DNA of 64,000 nt, taken from contig NZ_FTMD01000002.1 in the NCBI RefSeq assembly GCF_900156155.1, positions 181,622-245,621 on the forward strand, given 5' to 3'. A model generated the notes under the pieces. That model was not told the DNA's origin. It made no database searches and was given only the letters and a program-made list of their open reading frames with translations. Each line of letters begins with the position of its first letter. The stretch's first letter is position 1. Source of the stretch: Aromatoleum tolulyticum (GTDB lineage: Bacteria > Pseudomonadota > Gammaproteobacteria > Burkholderiales > Rhodocyclaceae). The position numbers and the translations under genes are program-made. This document shows, piece by piece, positions 46,679 to 56,188 of the stretch.

Positions 46679-47239
46679 ATGAATCGTGACGAAGTGATCG
46701 CGGCCACGCGCCAGTGGATCGAGAAAGCGGTGATCGGGCTCAACCTGTGCCCGTTCGCCAAGTCGGTGTACGTGAAGAACCAGGTGCGCATCGTCGTCAG
46801 CGAGGCGAAGCACGTGGACGCCTTCCTCGAGGATCTCGACCGCGAGCTCGAATTCCTCGCCGCCGCCGACCCGCAGGACGTCGACACGACCCTGCTCGTC
46901 CATCCGACCCTGTTTCCGGATTTCCTCGACTTCAACGAGATCGCCGGCATCGCCGAGGAGGCGGTCGTCGAGCACGAGCTCGAAGGCATCCTGCAAGTGG
47001 CCAGCTTCCACCCGCGCTTCCAGTTCGAGGACACGGCCGAGGACGACATCGCGAACTTCACCAACCGCTCGCCCTTCCCCACCCTGCACCTGCTGCGCGA
47101 GGACAGCATCGAGCGCGCGGTCGCGGCCTACCCGGAAGCCGAGTCGATCTACGAGCGCAACATCGAGACGATGACGAAGCTCGGGCTCGACGGCTGGAAG
47201 GCGCTCGGCATCCCCGGCATGGGGGGCGAGAAGAAGTGA
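46679..47239 (+). CDS. DUF1415 family protein
   Basis: 186 residues, matching DUF1415 (WIEKAVIGLNLCPFAKSVY, VASFHPRFQFEDT, NRSPFPTLHLLRE). One conserved Cys in LCPFA. Function unknown. Its stop overlaps the GTG start of the methyltransferase gene, so translation is coupled. Confidence 0.9.
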   Translation: MNRDEVIAATRQWIEKAVIGLNLCPFAKSVYVKNQVRIVVSEAKHVDAFLEDLDRELEFLAAADPQDVDTTLLVHPTLFPDFLDFNEIAGIAEEAVVEHELEGILQVASFHPRFQFEDTAEDDIANFTNRSPFPTLHLLREDSIERAVAAYPEAESIYERNIETMTKLGLDGWKALGIPGMGGEKK

Positions 47240-48129
47240 GCCGCGCGCGCCACAAACCTGCGACGCCTGCGGCCGAGCCCGCGGCTCCCGCGGCGCCGGC
47301 CGCGATCCCGGACGTGCGGCCGGGACAGTCGGTCGAGCTCCTCAAGGAGCTCCACATCCTGACGCGCGACGGCAAGCTCAACCAGGACAGCCGGCGCAAG
47401 CTGAAGCAGGTGTACCACCTCTACAACTTCATCGAGCCGCTGCTCGACGAAGTCATGAACGCCCGCGGAGATCTCACGCTCGCGGACCATGGCGCCGGCA
47501 AGTCCTACCTCGGCTTCATCCTGTACGACCTGTTCCTGAAGTCGCGCGAGGGTGACAAAAGCAGTGGCCACATCTACGGCATCGAAACCCGCGAGGAGCT
47601 CGTCGCCCGTTCGCGCGAACTCGCGGCCCGGCTCGGTTTCGAGCGCATGAGCTTCCTGAACCTCTCGGTCGAGGAATCGATCCGCTCACCCGAACTGCCC
47701 GAGCACATCGACATCGTCACGGCATTGCACGCCTGCAATACCGCCACCGACGATGCCATCCGTTTCGCGCTGGAAAAGCGCGCGCGCTTCATCGTGCTGG
47801 TGCCCTGCTGCCAGGCCGAAGTCGCGGCCACGCTGCGCAAGCACAAGAACGAATCCTTCGGTCGCACCCCGCTGTCCGAACTCTGGCGCCATCCCATCCA
47901 CACGCGCGAATTCGGCAGCCAGCTCACCAACGTGCTGCGCTGCCTGCTGCTCGAGTCGCACGGTTACCAGCTCACGGTCACCGAACTCGTCGGCTGGGAG
48001 CATTCGATGAAGAACGAGCTCATCATCGCCCGCGCCAACGGCCAGCGCCGCGGCAACGCACGCGAGCGGCTGGAGAGCATCCTCGGCGAACTGAACCTCG
48101 AAGAGTTGCGCGAACGCTTCGTGTATTGA
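47236..48129 (+). CDS. SAM-dependent methyltransferase, Methyltransf_32-like
   Basis: 297 residues starting at GTG 47236 within the DUF1415 stop. Proline/alanine-rich N-terminus (1-30), then a Rossmann fold with motif I LADHGAGKSYLGF and a HACNTATDDAI motif followed by VPCCQ, as in the Methyltransf_32 family. These enzymes include RNA or protein methyltransferase relatives, target unknown. Co-expression with DUF1415 suggests linked function. Confidence 0.85.
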   Translation: MSRARHKPATPAAEPAAPAAPAAIPDVRPGQSVELLKELHILTRDGKLNQDSRRKLKQVYHLYNFIEPLLDEVMNARGDLTLADHGAGKSYLGFILYDLFLKSREGDKSSGHIYGIETREELVARSRELAARLGFERMSFLNLSVEESIRSPELPEHIDIVTALHACNTATDDAIRFALEKRARFIVLVPCCQAEVAATLRKHKNESFGRTPLSELWRHPIHTREFGSQLTNVLRCLLLESHGYQLTVTELVGWEHSMKNELIIARANGQRRGNARERLESILGELNLEELRERFVY

Positions 48130-48221
48130 GCGAGCCGGCGCACGCCCGTACTTCACCGCGATCAATTACGGGCACGCGCCGGAGGCCTAAGCTGCGGGTT
48201 CTCCATCAACCGGCGCAGCCC

Positions 48222-48500
48222 ATGTCCGACATCCCCTTCCCCGTCCTCGTCGCCGCCCTCTTCCTGTTCGGCTGCCTCGCAGGGCTGCACATGCTGCTGC
48301 GGCACCAGGAGACGCAGCGCGCCCTCCCCGCACGCGACCAATACCTTGCCACGCACGACCTGCAGTCGGTCGTGTGTGCGCATTGCCGCTCGATCGACAC
48401 GCGGGAATTCGGTCTCAACGACGGCGACGACAATCGTCGCGTCGTCGCGTGTTCGCAGTGCGACAAGCTTCTGTTCCGCTACACTCGCGGGGAGCAGTGA
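48222..48500 (+). CDS. Membrane-anchored zinc-ribbon hypothetical protein
   Basis: 92 residues. One hydrophobic segment (about 5-25) anchors a small soluble domain with CAHC and CSQC (about residues 52-55 and 77-80), a probable zinc ribbon. The gene ends inside a tandem GAGCAGT repeat. Function unknown. Confidence 0.72.
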   Translation: MSDIPFPVLVAALFLFGCLAGLHMLLRHQETQRALPARDQYLATHDLQSVVCAHCRSIDTREFGLNDGDDNRRVVACSQCDKLLFRYTRGEQ

Positions 48501-48518
48501 GCAGTGAGCAGTGAGCAG
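48492..48518. repeat. Short tandem repeat GAGCAGT
   Basis: Three full copies and a partial fourth of GAGCAGT. The stop codon of the preceding gene (48498-48500) falls within it. Frame is not affected upstream, so expansion would only change the intergenic spacing. Confidence 0.8.
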
Positions 48519-48577
48519 CCCAGAACATTCGCGCATGCGGCTGGGTCAACATGGCATAAAGGCCCCGGAGCCCGATC

Positions 48578-50098
48578 ATGGAACTCGCATCCCTGACATC
48601 CTCGCTGCTGAGTTCGCTCGGCGTCGCACAGGAGCGCTTCGATGACGGCGGGCTTGCCGTCCATAGCCCGATAGACGGTCGCCTGATCGGGCGGGTCGGA
48701 GCTGCCGACAAGGCCGCCACGGAGGCGGCCATCGCACGCGCGCATGCCGCCTTCCTCGCCTGGCGCAGCGTGCCCGCCCCGCGGCGCGGCGAGCTGGTGC
48801 GGCGTTTCGGCAATCTCCTGCGCGAGCACAAGACGGACCTCGGCACGCTCGTCACGATCGAGACCGGCAAGATCCGCCAGGAAGGCCTCGGCGAAGTGCA
48901 GGAGATGATCGACATCTGCGACTTCGCCTGCGGCCTGTCGCGGCAACTGTACGGGCTCACGATCGCCAGCGAGCGCCCGGGCCACCGCATGATGGAGCAG
49001 TGGCATCCGGCCGGGGTGGTCGGCGTCGTGTCGGCCTTCAACTTTCCTGTCGCGGTATGGGCATGGAATGCGATGCTGGCGTGGGTGTGCGGCGACAGCG
49101 TGGTGTGGAAGCCCTCCGAACGCACGCCCCTCACCGCGCTCGCCTGCAGGGCCCTGTTCGAGCGCGCGTGCCGCGGCATGGCCGAAGCCCCGGCGGGCCT
49201 GCTCGAAGTCGTGACCGGCGGCCGCGAGCACGCGGCTCTGCTCGCCGACGACAGCCGCATCGCGGTCTTTTCCGCGACCGGCTCCTGCGGCATGGGGCGC
49301 GCGCTGGCGCCGCGCGTCGCAGCGCGCCTGGGGCGCACCATCCTCGAACTGGGCGGGAACAATGCCGCCATCGTATGCCCCAGCGCCGATCTCGCACTCA
49401 CCGAGCGCGCCATCCTCTTTGCCGCGGCGGGCACGGCCGGACAGCGCTGCACGACGCTGCGCCGCCTGTTCGTGCATGAATCGATCGCCGACACGCTGCT
49501 CGAACGACTGCGCGCAGCCTGGCGCCGCATTCCCGTCGGCAGCCCGCTCGACACCTCGACCCTGGTCGGCCCGCTCATCGACAGCGGCGCCGGGGCGGCG
49601 ATGGACGCCGCCCTTGCCGAAGCGAAGGCAGCGGGCGGCAAGGTGTTCGGCGGCGAGACGGTAGCCGTGCGCGGCTGCGAAGGCGGCTGCTACCGGCGCC
49701 CGGCGCTGGTCGAAATGCCTGCGCAGCACGACATCGTCCGCCGCGAGACTTTCGCGCCCATCCTCTACGCGATGCGCTACTCCAGCCTCGACGAGGCGAT
49801 CGCGCTGCACAACGACGTGCCGCAGGGGCTCGCGTCGTCGATCTTCACGCAGGATCTGGCCGAAGCCGAGCGCTTCCTGTCCGCCGCGGGGAGCGATTGC
49901 GGAATCGCCAACGTGAATATCGGCCCCTCGGGTGCCGAAATCGGCGGAGCGTTCGGCGGCGAAAAGGACACCGGCGGCGGACGCGAGTCGGGCTCGGATG
50001 CGTGGAAGGGCTACATGCGCCGCGCGACCTGCACGATCAACTATTCGGGCGCGCTGCCTCTCGCGCAGGGAATCCGTTTCGGGCTGGACGAAACCTGA
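48578..50098 (+). CDS. Aldehyde dehydrogenase, ALDH7/aminoadipate-semialdehyde type
   Basis: 506 residues. NAD-binding and catalytic motifs: FNFPVAVWAWN, ELGGNNA (general base Glu), AGQRCTT with catalytic Cys and PSGAEIGGAFGGEKDTGGGRESGSDAW near the C-terminus, all typical of the ALDH7 (alpha-aminoadipic semialdehyde dehydrogenase, AmaB) subfamily in lysine catabolism. No other lysine genes are nearby, so the substrate is an inference. Confidence 0.9.
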   Translation: MELASLTSSLLSSLGVAQERFDDGGLAVHSPIDGRLIGRVGAADKAATEAAIARAHAAFLAWRSVPAPRRGELVRRFGNLLREHKTDLGTLVTIETGKIRQEGLGEVQEMIDICDFACGLSRQLYGLTIASERPGHRMMEQWHPAGVVGVVSAFNFPVAVWAWNAMLAWVCGDSVVWKPSERTPLTALACRALFERACRGMAEAPAGLLEVVTGGREHAALLADDSRIAVFSATGSCGMGRALAPRVAARLGRTILELGGNNAAIVCPSADLALTERAILFAAAGTAGQRCTTLRRLFVHESIADTLLERLRAAWRRIPVGSPLDTSTLVGPLIDSGAGAAMDAALAEAKAAGGKVFGGETVAVRGCEGGCYRRPALVEMPAQHDIVRRETFAPILYAMRYSSLDEAIALHNDVPQGLASSIFTQDLAEAERFLSAAGSDCGIANVNIGPSGAEIGGAFGGEKDTGGGRESGSDAWKGYMRRATCTINYSGALPLAQGIRFGLDET

Positions 50099-50113
50099 GC
50101 CGGGCGCGCGGCC

Positions 50114-51409
50114 CTAGCCCGCCGCGGGCTCGCGCGTCACGAGCAACTGGTCGATGCGGTAATTGTCGATGTCGACCACCTCGAACTTGTAGCCGCCATA
50201 GCTCACCGCGTCGGTGCGCTTGGGCACCTTCCGCAGGGCATACATCATGAATCCTGCAAGGGTCTCGTAGTTTTCGCTGCCTTCGAACTCGTCGATCTCG
50301 AGCGCGTGCATCACGTCCTCGATCGGCGTGATGCCGTCGATCAGCCACGAATCGGCGTCGCGCTTGACGATGAGTTCCTCCTGCTGCGTGCTTCCCAGTT
50401 CGCCCATCACGGTGTTCATGACGTCCTGCAGGCTCAGCAGGCCGACGATCAGGGCGTATTCGTTGACGATCAGCGCGAAGTCCTCGCGCGCTGCGCGGAA
50501 GCGGTCCAGCGCTTCGAATAGCGTCAGCGTGTCGGGAATGACGAGCACGCTGCGCACCATCGGGTCAGCGCGCAGCGAGAGTTTCTGCCCCGACAGGATG
50601 CGCGTGAAGATGTCCTTCAGGTCCACATAGCCGACCACCGTGTCGATCGTGTTCTCGCACACCGGAAACTTGCCGTGCGGCTGATCGGTGAGCTTCTTGC
50701 GGATGCTCTCCTCGGATTCGTTCAGCGTGAAGAAGACGATGTTCTCGCGGTTCGTCATCGCCGAGCCGACCGTCCGCGTATCGAGCTCGAACACGTTCAT
50801 GATTAGCTCGCGCTCCTGGTTCAACAGGGTGCCGGTCAGGGCGCCGGCCTCGGCCATCGCAACGATATCGGCCGAGGTGATGTCCTCGGTGCGCACATTG
50901 GGCAGTTTGAACAGTGCGAACAGGCGGTTCGCGAGCCCGTCGAAGAACCACACGGCAGGCGCGAACGCGATCATGAACACCTGGATCGGCTTCACCACCG
51001 CCACCGCGACGCGCTCAGGCGCAACCATCCCCAGCCGCCGCGGAATCAGGTCGGCGAACAGGATGAACAGCGAGGTCACGACGACGAAGGACAGCACGAA
51101 GCTCAGCGTGCCGAGCATCGGTCCGTCATACACGAGCGCGATCACGCCCGAAATCGCGGGCGACAGCGCCGATTCGCCGACGATGCCGCCCAGGATCGCA
51201 ATCGCGTTCAGCCCGACCTGCACCACGGTGAAGAAATGGCCCGGGTTCTCCTGCAGCGCGAGCACCCGCGCCGCGGCCGCGTCGCCGCCCTGGGCCATCA
51301 GCCGCAGCTTGATCTTGCGCGATGCAGCGAGAGAAATTTCCGATATCGAAAAGAACGCGCTCAGAGCGATGAGCGCGGCAATGACCAGCAACTGATTCGA
51401 CAGACTCAC
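50114..51409 (-). CDS. ytfL: YtfL/CorC-like CNNM-CBS transporter-family protein
   Basis: About 431 residues from a GTG at 51409; upstream starts at 51424 (GTG) or 51454 (ATG) are possible. CNNM/DUF21 membrane domain (about 1-190; FFSISEISLAASRKIKLRL, QENPGHFFTVVQVGLNAIAILGG), paired CBS domains (about 205-330) and a C-terminal CorC_HlyC domain (about 345-425; YGGYKFEVVDIDNYRIDQLLV). It closely resembles E. coli YtfL (PaeA), implicated in polyamine efflux. Substrate here is inferred. Confidence 0.86.
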   Translation of the reverse strand: MSLSNQLLVIAALIALSAFFSISEISLAASRKIKLRLMAQGGDAAAARVLALQENPGHFFTVVQVGLNAIAILGGIVGESALSPAISGVIALVYDGPMLGTLSFVLSFVVVTSLFILFADLIPRRLGMVAPERVAVAVVKPIQVFMIAFAPAVWFFDGLANRLFALFKLPNVRTEDITSADIVAMAEAGALTGTLLNQERELIMNVFELDTRTVGSAMTNRENIVFFTLNESEESIRKKLTDQPHGKFPVCENTIDTVVGYVDLKDIFTRILSGQKLSLRADPMVRSVLVIPDTLTLFEALDRFRAAREDFALIVNEYALIVGLLSLQDVMNTVMGELGSTQQEELIVKRDADSWLIDGITPIEDVMHALEIDEFEGSENYETLAGFMMYALRKVPKRTDAVSYGGYKFEVVDIDNYRIDQLLVTREPAAG

Positions 51410-51495
51410 GATAAAACTCCGCACTCCTCCGCAGCAGCCCCCCGCGGCCGCCATGCGCCGCCGCGTGCCTGCAGCCGACGCGGGGCTTTACCGGG

Positions 51496-52449
51496 TCAGA
51501 AGAGGATCTCGAAGCCGACGCCCAGTGCCCAGCCGCGCCGGTTCTCGTCCTTCGCATCGCCCTGCGGCCAGAAGTGTCCCAGGCTAACCTCGACGAGCGT
51601 CCAGTCCCGATACACCGGCTGCTTCCAGACCGCACGTATGCCGGTTTCGGACACGTTGTCCGAACCCGCGGTCGCTCCGCCGATGAGGGCCTCCAGCGAC
51701 ACGATGCGCTGATCGCCTAAGCTCTTGAAGATACCCATACTGTTCGACCATGCCAAGCCGTCGGTCTCGTCCGAGATCGTTCCGGCAAGCTGCCAGCGAA
51801 ACGCCAGGGACCGCGTGAAGCCGTGACCGAAGCTCAGCGCGGTCGTCGAACCGACACCGTCCTTGCGGTTCCAGAAGAGCGTCTCGCGGAAGTCGAAGTG
51901 GTTGCGCTCGCCCAGCGCCCAGCCCTTCTTGTAGCGCGCCTGGGCATAGGGCTTGATGCCGCTGCGCAGGCCTGCGCGGAAGTCGATGTTGTCGCGCAGC
52001 GCATAGCCGACTCCGGCGAAAAAAGTCTGGTCCTGCTTGCGGTCCTCGGCGAGCAGCAGTTCGCGCCGGGTGAAGGGTTCGGGCTGGTCTATGACGAGTT
52101 CACGCTCGTTTTCCTGGCCAAAGAACAGATAGGTCTGTTCCTTCACGTTCGGCATGTCGAGCTTTGCACCGAAGCGGAAGCTCGCGTCCGGGCTTTCGTG
52201 CTGTCGGGTGAGAAACTTGAAGCCGATTCTCCCCGACACGCTCCCGCCCTGCTCGAACGGCTTGTCGCCGAACCAGCCGTCGACGTGCCGTGCGACCCCC
52301 TCGGTGAAGTCATGCACCATCGAACGGCTGCGATCGAGGATCGATAATCCCGATCCGGCCGACTGCGGCGCACCCTGCTCGCCCGCCCCTGCCGCCCATC
52401 CGCTCGCGAGATATCCGAGCAGCACGCAACTTGCCAAACCGCGTCTCAT
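51496..52449 (-). CDS. Exported probable beta-barrel protein of unknown function
   Basis: 317 residues from the ATG at 52449 with a GGGGGG purine tract upstream. Signal peptide about 1-20 (AAG/AGE). The rest shows alternating hydrophobic-polar strands and ends with WALGVGFEILF, a C-terminal Phe typical of outer-membrane barrels. No domain recognised. It precedes the CBS protein gene on the same strand with a gap of about 85 bp. Confidence 0.75.
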   Translation of the reverse strand: MRRGLASCVLLGYLASGWAAGAGEQGAPQSAGSGLSILDRSRSMVHDFTEGVARHVDGWFGDKPFEQGGSVSGRIGFKFLTRQHESPDASFRFGAKLDMPNVKEQTYLFFGQENERELVIDQPEPFTRRELLLAEDRKQDQTFFAGVGYALRDNIDFRAGLRSGIKPYAQARYKKGWALGERNHFDFRETLFWNRKDGVGSTTALSFGHGFTRSLAFRWQLAGTISDETDGLAWSNSMGIFKSLGDQRIVSLEALIGGATAGSDNVSETGIRAVWKQPVYRDWTLVEVSLGHFWPQGDAKDENRRGWALGVGFEILF

Positions 52450-52690
52450 AGCCGATCCCCCCGCAGCAATCGGAAATCCGACACCCTTGTCCGTCACTCC
52501 GCCAACGAACTACGGTTCGGGCCGAGCCGGTCGAAGCCCTGCGATTGCCCTTCGACAAGCTCACCGCGACCGAAGATGTTTTGATTATCTCCTGATTAAT
52601 CTACGGCGTCCGGCCGAAAAAGGCGAACCTGCAACGACGAGCGGCGGGAATCCCGTCACGAATGCCGCATGGTTTCCCGCCGGGGCGCGA

Positions 52691-53236
52691 TCAGCCGCGC
52701 GGCCCCATCAGGCGTTCCGGCTCGACGGACACCGTCTCGCTCCCGTCCGTGATCCACAACTGTCCGTCCTGAATCGTACATTGCAGACGCATAGTGCGCG
52801 CAGTCAGCGCAGCGAGCGCGGGCGCAACGTCCCCGGGCAGGTTCAGTACGGTGAGGTTCGTCAGCCGTGTGAGTTTGTCACGGATGCCGTTCCACCAAAC
52901 GTCCGCCGCTCGCCCGTAGCTCATGACGACGACTTCGCGTGCGCGGCCGCAGGCCTTGCGGATCCACTTCTCGTCCGGCTGGCCGACGTCGATCCAGCGC
53001 TCGACGAGGCCGGTCAGGTCCTTCTGCCACAGGTCCGGTTCATCGTCGACGCACAGTCCCTTGGCGAAAGCGAGCGCGGGATCGGCGTACAGCGCGAATG
53101 CGAGAATGCGCACCATCATCCGTTCGTCGGTCTCGGATGGATGGCGCGCGATCGTCAGGTTGTGGTCGCCGTAGTAGTTGCGGTCCATGTCGGCGACCAC
53201 TAGCTCGGCCTTGAAGATGGTTGCCTTGAGGGCCAT
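52691..53236 (-). CDS. yaeQ: YaeQ family protein
   Basis: 181 residues with family features (MALKATIFKAELVVADMDRNYY, ETDERMMVRILAFALYAD, DEPDLWQKDLTG). YaeQ has a PD-(D/E)XK-like fold of unknown activity. It lies downstream of a hypothetical gene on the same strand. Confidence 0.93.
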   Translation of the reverse strand: MALKATIFKAELVVADMDRNYYGDHNLTIARHPSETDERMMVRILAFALYADPALAFAKGLCVDDEPDLWQKDLTGLVERWIDVGQPDEKWIRKACGRAREVVVMSYGRAADVWWNGIRDKLTRLTNLTVLNLPGDVAPALAALTARTMRLQCTIQDGQLWITDGSETVSVEPERLMGPRG

Positions 53237-53290
53237 GTCGTTCGATTCCCGCTGCGGCCTCGGGCCGCTGTTGATTGGTTGTGCTGCGCT

Positions 53291-54070
53291 TCAGTGCGTC
53301 GAGTTTCCGGCGGCGCGGCGCGCCTGCTGCCACGCGAGTACCGCCTGCGTTGCGTGCGCCATCACGCGGTCGCGGAACTGCGCAGGCAGCTCCTTCGACA
53401 GGGCACCGAACAGCGCCTCGTTCATCTCGCGCGAGAGTCCGTCGGCGGCCAGCCCTTCGGCCAGGCACTGGATCTGGATATGCGCGACCGCATCGGCCAC
53501 CAGGCGCCAGCCGAGCACGGGCATCAGCTCGGTCAGTGCGAACATCATCCCGCCAAGCCGGGTCAGGATCGCCGTCGCCTGCTCGCGTTCGTCGCTTGCG
53601 ATCATCGCGTGCCACAGGGCGAGATGGATGCCGCGCCTGAGGTCGATCTTGAAATCGATCGCGTTGCCTTCGCCTTCGGCGATCGCGGCGAACTGGCGCT
53701 GGAACCGGGCTTCCTGCTCGGGCCCCAGCGCGGTGCGCAGTGCGCCGAGGAGTTCCGACAGGCCAGGAATCGCGACCAGTCCGAACGCCTGGCTGTACGC
53801 GAGCCCCCATTGATCCAGCCCCGCAACGAGCATCGCCAGGCGCAGTGCCCGCGCGTCGTCGTCGCCCGCCGCCCGGCTCCAGTTCCCCAGCGCCGCGGCG
53901 AGCGTCTCGACCCCGCGCGCACGGCCGGCATCGTCCTCGTCCAGCGTCAGGCGGAACACCTGCGCGAAGCTGTCCTGCGCCATGCGCGCGGCGAGCTTCT
54001 GCACGTCGACCGCAGCCAGGGCGGCGAGCGAGTCGACCGGGATCGGTTCGGCGGATACGTCTTGCGTCAT
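53291..54070 (-). CDS. Hypothetical all-helical protein
   Basis: 259 residues from the ATG at 54070. Predicted alpha-helical with no signal or membrane segment. I recognise no domain. It is divergent from srkA (138 bp gap) and upstream of yaeQ (54 bp). Codon use matches the neighbours. Confidence 0.72.
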   Translation of the reverse strand: MTQDVSAEPIPVDSLAALAAVDVQKLAARMAQDSFAQVFRLTLDEDDAGRARGVETLAAALGNWSRAAGDDDARALRLAMLVAGLDQWGLAYSQAFGLVAIPGLSELLGALRTALGPEQEARFQRQFAAIAEGEGNAIDFKIDLRRGIHLALWHAMIASDEREQATAILTRLGGMMFALTELMPVLGWRLVADAVAHIQIQCLAEGLAADGLSREMNEALFGALSKELPAQFRDRVMAHATQAVLAWQQARRAAGNSTH

Positions 54071-54208
54071 GTCTGCGGTCCGGCAAAAGGGGCGTATTCT
54101 GAGCCCCGCGCGACCGGACCGCAAATATCGCCCGACGCGGCGACGGCCGGTCTTGTGCATTGCGTCATTCCTGACAGAATGCGCCCACCCACCCCAACGC
54201 CGACGACC

Positions 54209-55201
54209 ATGTCCGACCTGCCCTTCGAATCCCTGACCCCCGATCTCCTTCTCGACGCACTCGAGAGCGTCGGACTGCGCCCCGACGGTCGCATGCTGGC
54301 CCTGAACAGCTACGAGAACCGCGTCTACCAGGTCGGCATGGAGGACGCCCTGCCGCTGATCGTGAAGTTCTATCGCGCCGCACGCTGGAGCGACGAAGCC
54401 ATCGCCGAAGAACACGCCTTCGTCACCGAACTCGCTGCGCGCGAGATTCCCGTCGTCGCTCCGCTCGCGATCGCAGGCGCCACGCTGCACCATTTCGCCG
54501 ACCAGCGCTTCGCGGTCTTCCCGCGTGCCGGCGGGCGCGCTCCGGAGTTGTGCGATCCGGCGACGCTCGAATGGATGGGGCGCTTCATCGGCCGCATCCA
54601 CGCGGTCGGCGCCCTGCAGCCCTACCGGGAAAGGCCGACGCTGGATATCGCGACCTTCGGCGTCGAACCGAGGCGCTACCTCCTCGACCACGACTTCATC
54701 CCCGCCGACCTGCTTGCTGCATGGACGAGCACTGTGGACCAGGCGCTCGACGGGGTGCGGCGCTGCTTCGAGCACGCCGGTACCGTCACGCACATCCGGC
54801 TGCACGGCGACTGCCACGCCGGCAACGTGCTGTGGAGCGAATCCGCCGCAGCCCCGGGGCCGCAGTTCGTCGATTTCGACGACAGCCGCATGGGACCCGC
54901 GGTCCAGGATCTGTGGATGCTGCTGTCCGGTTCGCGCGAAGAGATGAGCCGCCAGCTCGGCGACGTGCTGGCCGGCTACGAGGATTTCCACGAGTTTTCA
55001 CCGCGCGAACTGCATCTGGTGGAGGCACTGCGCACGCTGCGCCTGATCCACTACTCGGCGTGGATTGCCCGGCGCTGGAACGATCCGGCCTTCCCGCGCG
55101 CGTTCCCGTGGTTCAACACGCAGCGCTATTGGCAGGACCGCGTGCTGGAGCTGCGCGAACAGGTCGCCGCGATGGACGAACCGCCGCTCTGGTCGCTTTG
55201 A
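54209..55201 (+). CDS. srkA: Serine/threonine protein kinase SrkA (YihE/RdoA)
   Basis: 330 residues from the ATG at 54209. An APH-fold kinase with NSYENRVYQVG at the nucleotide loop, catalytic HGDCHAGNVLW and metal-binding DFDDSRMGPAVQDLW, all SrkA signatures. In E. coli it counters MazF-linked and Cpx-linked stress death. Monocistronic, with stop near the convergent HAD gene. Confidence 0.92.
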   Translation: MSDLPFESLTPDLLLDALESVGLRPDGRMLALNSYENRVYQVGMEDALPLIVKFYRAARWSDEAIAEEHAFVTELAAREIPVVAPLAIAGATLHHFADQRFAVFPRAGGRAPELCDPATLEWMGRFIGRIHAVGALQPYRERPTLDIATFGVEPRRYLLDHDFIPADLLAAWTSTVDQALDGVRRCFEHAGTVTHIRLHGDCHAGNVLWSESAAAPGPQFVDFDDSRMGPAVQDLWMLLSGSREEMSRQLGDVLAGYEDFHEFSPRELHLVEALRTLRLIHYSAWIARRWNDPAFPRAFPWFNTQRYWQDRVLELREQVAAMDEPPLWSL

Positions 55202-55210
55202 CGGTGCCCG

Positions 55211-55714
55211 TCAGGCGCGCCGCAGGAAGGAGGGCTCGCGCGACTTCGGCGGCTGTGCGGTGCCGGAGCGGAAGCTGTCGAGCATGCGCCGCAATGCCGC
55301 CGCGTCCTCGTCACCGAAGCCGCGTTTGAAATCCGTCAGGACGAGGCGCGAGCGGGTCAGCCAGTTGCCCGGCGCGTCGTCCAGCGCACACCAGAACACC
55401 GCAGACGTGTCCGGCACATGCTGCGCGAGCCACAACATCGCCTCGTGCTCGCGCAAGCCATGCAGCTCGGCGCCATTGCGCGGAACGAGGTGCGGGGTCA
55501 CCCCGCTCACGCGCGGACGGATGTCCGCAGCGAAGCGGTCGACGAGTTCCGCCAGCGTGAAATGCGTCCGGCTGTCGGCGGTGATGACGATGTGCGCCTC
55601 CTCGTAGTCCCTCACCACCGCTTCGATCAGCGGCAGGCAGCGGAAGTCCTCGACCTCGCCCCAGGGATGGGTGACGCCATCGAAATCCATGAAGATGTAG
55701 CTTGGTTGTGTCAT
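55211..55714 (-). CDS. Small HAD-like protein
   Basis: 167 residues. N-terminal FMDFDGVTHPWG gives the HAD nucleophile motif DxDG. Later ITADSR, and a C-terminal DDAPGNW segment. It resembles the short HAD domain family linked to RNA repair proteins; substrate unknown. The start at 55714 has no strong Shine-Dalgarno; a start 36 bp upstream exists. Confidence 0.75.
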   Translation of the reverse strand: MTQPSYIFMDFDGVTHPWGEVEDFRCLPLIEAVVRDYEEAHIVITADSRTHFTLAELVDRFAADIRPRVSGVTPHLVPRNGAELHGLREHEAMLWLAQHVPDTSAVFWCALDDAPGNWLTRSRLVLTDFKRGFGDEDAAALRRMLDSFRSGTAQPPKSREPSFLRRA

Positions 55715-56188
55715 TGCATGCTTGCCGAGGGTGACGGCGCAAATGCGCCCTGGTGAGGTTATCGCTCCGGCAACGACACCGTTCGTGCCGGGCTTGTCGA
55801 AGCCCCGCGCTCGCCCCTCGAAGTGCTTGGGGCGTCGGGTAGTATGTGATTGCCGCACTCACAGCATGCTGCATTGCGCCAATTCCCGCAAGTTCGAGCA
55901 AGCTCGCGCAGTCTATAGCGTCACGCTGCATTGCGATATTTCCAAAGACATAGCCCGATCAAATGTATTTGCTGCTCTGCAGCATTGCCCTCCTGCCTGT
56001 CTCCGGACGATCGCGCGCACCAAACCGGCCCGACGTCGACCCGGCGTGCCGAAGCCCGCTCCTTGCTTCCACCAGTGCCGGCCCCTGCCGCGCCGGACGC
56101 AGCACGAGGTCGGCAAGGTGCTATTCTGCGATCCTGCAAACACATCCTGCCCCGGAATCTGCAGCCCCCGGGACCGGGAGAGACCGCG
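55715..56188. other. 474-bp non-coding stretch between HAD and folE genes
   Basis: No convincing gene. It must hold the promoters of both flanking divergent genes. A lower-GC patch near 55900-55965 is the likeliest promoter area; no clear operator is seen. Confidence 0.5.

Noticed and set aside
53279..54178. Upstream extension of srkA back to 53279
   Set aside because: The extension is antisense to a hypothetical gene and lacks family similarity; the start at 54209 gives the normal SrkA length.
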